NCBI RefSeq assembly: GCF_963169125.1 | Contig: NC_084795.1 | Span: 146,926,766-146,990,765 of the forward strand | Length of the DNA: 64,000 nucleotides | Origin: Humulus lupulus | Taxonomy: Eukaryota; Streptophyta; Magnoliopsida; Rosales; Cannabaceae | Reading direction: 5' to 3' | Part shown: positions 57,588 through 64,000 of the stretch, in pieces | How positions within the stretch are numbered: position 1 is the stretch's first letter | Layout: each line of letters begins with the position of its first letter | The notes under the pieces: model-generated | What the model was told of the DNA's origin: nothing | What the model saw: only the letters and a program-made list of their open reading frames with translations | The model's database searches: none | Program-made: the position numbers and the translations under genes

Positions 57588-59732
57588 TGTAATGACCCAA
57601 ATTCACTAATAAGGCTTAAGGGCCTTGATTAGTGTGCCGGGAGGGCATGATGGGAATTATGTGTGATTATTATGATTAAGATGCATGATTATGATTTTAA
57701 GCATGTTATATGACTATGTGAATTATATTATGTGATAATTATGATGTGTGAATTGTACCGCGTGGGTGCTGTGATACCAACGTGATGCACGTGCCGAGAC
57801 GGTCCTAGGAAACTAGATAATGGTAACTGGTGATTTGGTAACCTTCGTAACTGTTAGTAACCATAGAGAGTAACAGGTTTTATGGGGAAAGTGGTAGAAT
57901 TGCAAAGGTGGTGAAAAGACAGGTATGGCCTTGAGGTTTAGTTAGGAAGGGGTATTAATGGAAGGGTAGAATAGTCATTTGGTAGGATAAATGATCATTA
58001 GCTGAAGGGAAAATATCATATACGTATAACACTTGGAGAATGGGTTTATGCTGAAATTGGGGACCTAGAGGAAGAGCAAACCTAAGAATAAGAAAGGAGA
58101 AACTGAATCTAGCTTTTGGAAGAGGAATTTAAGGGTGATTGAAGTTGTCAAGCAAGCTTAGATCAAGGATATTCAGAGGTAAGATCTTGATTATGATGTA
58201 TCCAAATTTTAAGTCTTGAATTTTAGATAATGAATGTGAATTGAGGCAAGTTGGTGGCTGGTTTTATGTGATTTCAGAATTGGGAAAATCAAGGGGAAGG
58301 AGGTTTAGAGCTGGAGGTTGGACTCATCATTCAAGGTAAGGTCTCTGTGTGTTTATTAGGCTTGTTTCTGTTAAGGTATAGGGAGTTTGGAGTGTGGTTT
58401 GTGTTTGAGTTCAAGCTGTTCTTAATTTTCTGGTTTGAGTTGTTAAGTGTGAAATTCAAGAGTGAATTTTAGGATTGAAGGTGTGAGTGAGCTTGGGCAT
58501 GATGTTTTTGGGTTGTTGTGAGGTTTATTAAGGGTTTAGAGTTGGTTTTGGGACTTAGGATGGAGTTTGGGGTGATTTGGAGAGGTTGGAGCTCGGGAAA
58601 ATGCGAAGGAAAAACCCAGAATTCTGGGCTGCGAAGGCGTGCCGCGGCACGGGTTTTGTGTGCCGCGGCTTGGAGTCTCTGACTGATGGGTGCCGCGGCA
58701 CAAGGAAGTGGTGCCGCGGCACAAGGCCAATTTGAGAGTGTCACTTTTGGCAATTTTTGGCCTTTGCTCCGGGGGTTCGGGGGATGTCTCCGGGGTATTG
58801 TTCTAAGGTTTTGGGGGTTCCGAGAGTGTGGGTTAGGTTCTGGGAAGGTAGTCTTGGATTGGTTAATGACAAAGAATATTATATTTGTGTTGTGATTAGG
58901 ACTTTGGAGAGGCTCGGAGTAGAGGACCGTGCTTGTGGCTACGTGGCATCGGAAACCAGTGAATTGTAAGGTAAGAAAATTGCACCCGAATGTATGATTG
59001 TGATGGGACTAAGTGCTCCCGAGAGTTGTATTGTGTCATCGTTGGTATTACGCCAAGGGACACGTATAAGCGGTCTAAGAGTACCGTTCATGACTTTAGC
59101 GCACGGGGCGCGAAATGGCCATTGGAAGCCAGAAACAATAGGTTAACAGAGGGAGCAGCCTGTGAGCGCTAGCCCTGGTTAACATCTGTGTTTTATGTAT
59201 TTTGAGCTGTGATGCTTAGTATGTGGTATACTTGAATGATGATGTACTTGAATTTATGAGATGCTATATGAGTAATTGACTTGATTGCTAGTTGTTCATG
59301 CTCTGTTATTGCTGTGTTTCCTTGCTGGGCCTTGGCTCACGGGTGCTTCGTGGTGCAGGTAAGGGCAAGGGCAAGCTGGACCAGGCCTGAGGTGGAGAGC
59401 TCCGAGGTGTGATGTACATAGCCAGCCGTTCGATCGCCATGGTCGAGGAGTGTGTCAGGACAGAGATTACCTAACTGCTCATTTTGCCTTAGTATGGCTG
59501 TTAATGTACTTAAACTTTGTAACTTTTGTAAATGACTTTTAAACTGTCATTTTTGGAATCCCATGTACATAAACAATGTTTAGTAATGAGAACATAACTG
59601 TTGAGACCAAAACGCTTTTAACCCTAGTACCTCTACTGTTTCAGAACACGTTTTTACTTTTATGACTTGATTAGCAAGACCGGCACTTTATAAACACACA
59701 GTGTAGCGGTCTTGGCTATCCAGGGCGTTACA
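57588..59732 (+). mobile_element. 3' LTR of chromovirus A
   Basis: 2145 bp, TGTAATGACCC to CAGGGCGTTACA, collinear with the 5' LTR at a constant offset of 7104. Differences seen include the sixth base (C/T) and single changes near the equivalents of 50657, 50742, 50992, 51774, 52325 and 52603. The flanks differ (TCCTA before the element, ACTTT after), so no target duplication is visible. Confidence 0.95.
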
Positions 59733-59826
59733 ACTTTTGGTTTCAGAGACCACGTAGAGTCAGTCAAAAGCATGATTTCTGTTTTAAACTCACTAAGTAA
59801 CGACTCTAAGGTAGTAGGGCGTTACA
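59733..59826 (+). mobile_element. 5' LTR of chromovirus B, last 94 bp
   Basis: ACTTTTGGTTTCAGAGACC to GTAGGGCGTTACA aligns with the terminal bases of the solo family-B LTR (minus strand, 33855 to 33762). It directly precedes the primer site of B, so it is the tail of the LTR interrupted at 50483. Confidence 0.85.
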
Positions 59827-59829
59827 AGT

Positions 59830-59841
59830 TGGTATCAGAGC
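59830..59841 (+). other. Primer-binding site of element B
   Basis: TGGTATCAGAGC three bases after the LTR end, identical to that of A. A 325-bp leader without a gene follows to the gag ATG. Confidence 0.93.
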
Positions 59842-60166
59842 GAGCCAAGGTTTATTGGTTCTGGAGATTGACCGAACATGTACGCACGCTGCCATTGAAA
59901 AGCTCGACTCAGGGTTGATTGGTATGGTCGATTAATATATATCTGAATATGTGTTTAATGCTTTGTGTGCCTGCTTAGGTTGTTATGAGCATGATGAGTG
60001 AAATAACATATGCATGAAGCCAGGGCAAGGCCCGTTGTGTGCTGTATGATATCTATATGTTATGTTGGATTGTTGATTTTGGTTGTTGTTGAGATTGAGA
60101 GGTGGAAATTGGACCTTGTTATCATGCCTGATGAGCGGTGTCACTGATTGCAGGCATTTAGTTGTA

Positions 60167-63100
60167 ATGCCTCGCCAATCATCGAGACTCCGTGGCATTC
60201 AGGCCGAGGATGACAACTAGGGTCAGGACCCTCCACCTGCTCCTCAGAACTGGCAGCAGATTTTAGCCGAAATGGAGGCTAGATTGAAGAGAATAGAGGA
60301 AGAGCTTAGTCAGTTGAGGCAACCAGCTCCTCCACCAGCCACTGGGTTACCACTACAGCCGAGTGTAGCACCAGCTCCAGTTCAACCTGTGACTGAGAAC
60401 AGGTTGGAACCTCTGTATGAAAGATTAAGGAAACAGCAACCTCCTACCTTTGAGGGCGGAGCAGACCCACTGCAGGCTGAGCAGTGGATGAGTACGATTT
60501 CTGTAATCTTGGACTTCATAAGGGTTGAAGGAAAGGAAAGGGTTGATTGTGCCAGTTATATGCTTAGAAATGATGCACGAATATGGTGGGATGTGGTAAG
60601 GCAGCGAAGGGATACTGCAGCTATGACTTGGGAAGAGTTCAAGAGCATTTTTAACGAGAAGTACTATAGCGTAGCAGTTCGAGCTGCGAAAGCTGATGAG
60701 TTTATCAACCTGATTCAGAGCAGGTTATCCGTCATCGAGTACGCCCTGGTATTTGACAGATTGGCGAAGTTTGCGCCAGAGCTAGTGCCGACTGATGCGG
60801 CCAGGAGAGATAGGTTTATACGGGGATTGAATGTGATGATCGCCCGTGATGTGAGTATTACATTGGCTCTAGAGACTACCTATGCGCAAGTGGTGGGCAA
60901 GGCCCTAAATGCTGAGAGGGCTGAGGATCAGATCTGGAAGGATAGCGCTGCTAGGCGCGATACCAGGAGGGCAGTGCCTTCTTCTTCTGGGCCTAGTCAG
61001 GGTAGCGGCCCCAGTGAGAAGAAAAGAAGAGCACCATATTCATTTGCTCCTTATGGTTCTGATAGGAGGTTTTGCGGTTCGAGGGGTGGCCGTCAGGGCG
61101 GAAATGATAGCTGGAGGAGCTTTCCCATGTGTCCTCGATGCAGGCGACGGCATCAGGGCGAGTGCCGGACCAGGGCATGCTTTATTTGTGGGAGCACCAG
61201 CCACTTGAAGAAAGACTGCCCGTAGGCTAAGAAAGAGGAGCCAAGGCAGGGAGACAGCCTCGCTCCTGCTAGGGTTTTCACTTTGACTCAGACTGAGGCA
61301 GAGGCCAGTCCCTCAGTCGTGACAGGTCAGATTTTTAGCGCTGGTTCCTTGTTTTCTGCATTGATTGATTCGGGTGCTACTCACTCATTTGTATCTGCTA
61401 GGGTGATTGATCAGCTTTGTAGACCTAGTATTTTGTATGCTAGGGGTTTCCAGACTTTATTGCCAACAGGAGAACTGGTAGTCTCTAGGAGGTGGGTTAG
61501 AGCATTACCAGTAGTTATAGACGGTAAAGAATTATTTGTTGACCTAGTTGAACTAGATATGGACGATTTTGATATAATACTAGGAATGGATTGGTTAATG
61601 CGGTATGGAGCAACAATTGACTGTAAGCGACGAATGGTGACCTTTGAACCACATGGCGAGGTACCCTTTGTGTTTGTGGGAACGGTGAATGGACCGCGGG
61701 TGCCTATGATCTCAGCACTAAAGGCTAGAGACCTGATGCAGGAGGATTGCATAGGATTCCTAGCGAGTATTGTAGATTCCTCCAAGGTGGCGGCAGTGGG
61801 ACCGAATGAAACCAGAGTGGTCTGTGAGTTTCCAGACTTGTTTCCAGCAGATCTGCCAGGATTGCCGCCACAGCTGGAGATTGAGTTCTTCATAGAGTTG
61901 GCTCTGGGAGCAGAGCCAGTATCCAAGGCACCCTACAAAATGGCTCCGGCAGAATTAAAGGAATTGAAGATTCAGTTGCAGGAACTACTGGATTTGGGGT
62001 TTGTCAGACCGAGTTTCTCACCATGGGGTGCTTCAGTATTGTTTGTTAAGAAAAAGGATGGATCACTCCGGATGTGCATTGACTACAGGGAGTTAAATAA
62101 GTTGACCATCAAGAACAAGTATCCATTGCCTAGGATCGACGATTTATTTGATCAGCTTCAAGGGAGTACAGTGTTTTCGAAGATTGATCTCCGATCAGGC
62201 TACTATCAGTTGAGGATCAATGAAGAGGACGTACCAAAGACTGCTTTTCGGACACGGTATGGGCATTATGAATTTCTGGTTATGTCCTTTGGATTAACCA
62301 ATGCCCCAGCGGCGTTTATGGATTTGATGAACAGAATTTTCTAGGATTATCTGGATAATTTTGTGATTGTATTTATTGATGATATCCTAGTGTACTCCCA
62401 GTCAGAGACAGAGCATGATCATCATCTGCGCCTGGTGTTGCAGCGGTTAAGAGAGCATAAGTTATATGCTAAGTTTAGGAAATGCGAGTTCTGGTTATCG
62501 CAAGTTTCATTTCTGGGCCATATTATCAGTAAGGATGGGTTACTGGTCGACCCAAGCAAAACGGAAGCAGTAAGAGATTGGCCTAGACCCAGCAATGTTC
62601 CTGAAGTTAGAAGTTTCCTTGGACTAGCAGGTTACTACCGGCCGTTTGTAGAGGGGTTCTCCAGAATTGCTACTGCATTGACAGAATTGACAAGGAAGAA
62701 GACCAAGTATGTGTGGACAGATCGATGTGAGAACAGATTTAAAGAGTTGAAGCGGTGGTTGATTACTGCACCAGTGCTGAGCCTGCCAACAGATGATGAG
62801 AAGTTTGTGGTCTACTGTGAGGCTTCTAGACAGGGTCTGGGATGCATGTTAATGCAGGCTGGGAAAGTGATAGCGTATGCATCAAGGCAATTAAAGGAGT
62901 ACGAGCAGAGATATCCCACGCATGACCTGGAGTTAGCTGCAGTGGTATTCGCACTTAAGGTTTGGAGACACTATCTGTATGGAGAGAGATGCGAGATATA
63001 CATTGATCACAAAAGTCTAAAGTATTTCTTTACCCAGAAGGACTTGAATATGCGCCAGAGACGGTGGCTAGAGCTGGTAAAGGATTACGATTGTGATATC

Positions 63101-64000
63101 CTATAACATCTTGGGAAGGCTAATGTAGTGGCTGATTCATTGAGCCGGAGGGGCCCAGGACAGCTGTATAGTTCGAGGCAGATATCTGACAGACTAGCCG
63201 GAGAGATGGCTAGAGCAGGTATAGAGTTAGTGGTTGGTAGGTTAGCCAACATTACTCTCCAGTCAACGCTCCTTGAGAGGATTAAGGAAGCACAGGGAAG
63301 GGACCCCCAGTTAGTTGAACGTAGAGAGAGTGTCCTAACTGAAGCAGCTAAGGACTTCTCTATTTCTGAGATGGGTTTGTTGAAGTACAAAGGACGGATT
63401 TGTGTTCCGATTGATCCAGACATTAGGCAAGAGATTCTGGACGATTCTCATACCACTCCCTACTCCTTGCACCCAGGTTCTACGAAGATGTACCATGACT
63501 TGAAGGTTTTATATTGGTGGTCAGGCATGAAGAGGGACATGGTGGACTATGTGACTAGATGCTTAATCTGTCAGTAGATTAAGGCTGAACATCAGAGGCC
63601 AGCAGGATTATTACAGCCTCTAGGGATTCCCGAGTGGAAATGGGAAGATATTGCCATGGACATTGTGGTTAGATTGCCAAAGACCGTGGGTCAGCATGAC
63701 TCGGTGTGGGTGATTGTGGATAGGTATACTAAGTCTGCCCACTTCTTACCTGTGAAGACAACTTATACTGTGGAGCAGTATGCAGAGCTTTATGTGAAGG
63801 AGATTGTTCGACTTCATGGGGCTCCGAGGTCGATAGTATCCGACAGAGACCCCACTTTCACTTCCAAGTTTTGGAAGAGCCCACAGAAGGCAATGGGCAC
63901 ACAGCTTCGGTTTAGTACTGCTTATCATCCTCAGACGGATGGACAGTCTGAGAGGACAATACAGATACTGGAGGACATGTTACGAGCTTGTGTGTTGGAT
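60167..64000 (+). pseudogene. Gag-Pol of Tekay-type chromovirus B, five in-frame stops, runs off the window
   Basis: The ATG at 60167 opens one reading frame that never shifts to the window end, but is crossed by stops at 60218 (TAG), 61223 (TAG), 62342 (TAG), 63104 (TAA) and 63575 (TAG). Domains in order: gag with PPTFEGGADPLQAEQWM and [13 protein letters not shown]; knuckle CFICGSTSHLKKDC; protease [12 protein letters not shown] with MCIDYRELN and FIDDILVY (about 62385); RNase H beginning VVYCEAS, where the usual catalytic aspartate of CDAS is glutamate; integrase HHCC region and core with VSDRDP and DGQSERTIQ. Protein identity with A is high, but the DNA is a different family (LTR B). Most stops replace glutamine codons. 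The 3' end and 3' LTR lie beyond 64000. Confidence 0.93.

Noticed and set aside
51365..59172. Identical pairs of short proteins at 51365-52068 and 58469-59172
   Set aside because: They are the two LTRs of element A, 7104 bp apart; duplicate frames are a by-product of LTR identity.
59733..59752. Second primer site directly after the 3' LTR of A (tandem A elements)
   Set aside because: ACTTTTGGTTTCAGAG looks like a decayed primer site but aligns with the last part of the B-family LTR (solo copy near 33855).

Overview
The window is nuclear plant DNA, almost certainly from a eudicot. It holds introns, a plant LRR receptor-kinase fragment, a plant GH35 beta-galactosidase fragment, a PR-4 (barwin) exon and, over more than 90% of its length, plant LTR retrotransposons: Tekay-type chromoviruses, a Tat-type gypsy and Ty1/copia. 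Nothing points to an organelle or a bacterium. A Rosales/Cannabaceae source would fit but is only a guess. I see no intact single-copy host gene, no tRNA or rRNA gene and no CRISPR array. This is repeat-rich, probably heterochromatic, DNA.

Region by region. (1) 1-5239: broken pieces of unrelated host genes on the + strand (LRR receptor kinase, two beta-galactosidase exons, the last exon of a PR-4 gene). They are followed by a 12-bp minisatellite, subterminal repeats and a clean CACTA-transposon 3' terminus at 5239. This looks like the right end of a gene-capturing CACTA (Pack-CACTA) whose left end lies outside the window. (2) 5240-15967: a gypsy RT fragment, GC-rich tandem repeats in an LTR-like block, and a decayed antisense Tat element split by a solo LTR (11545-14086). 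(3) 15968-29747: AT-rich LTR-like DNA, then an antisense chromovirus (17907-25839, target duplication CGCAG) inside an older antisense gypsy, which also carries a 2.4-kb solo LTR. (4) 29748-45026: an old + strand copia interrupted by a younger antisense copia, itself hit by two solo LTRs with perfect target duplications. (5) 45029-48573: LTR pieces around an intron-containing antisense TE gene. (6) 48574-64000: chromovirus B, whose 5' LTR contains the young chromovirus A (50484-59732). The two 2145-bp LTRs of A differ at about 7 positions, and its gag-pol frame is open except for one amber codon.

How the parts work together: A carries nearly everything an LTR retrotransposon needs (LTRs, initiator-Met primer site, gag, protease, RT, RNase H, integrase with chromodomain, polypurine tract). 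A single TAG cuts the polyprotein inside integrase. Nearly all other elements are dead, mostly through CAG-to-TAG and CGA-to-TGA changes, the footprint expected of methylcytosine deamination. The chromovirus LTR families share only a few conserved islands: head and tail, a block around CAG|GTAA, a TGGGATCCCA palindrome and a cluster of GC-rich palindromes. These islands are the most interesting unexplained structure here.
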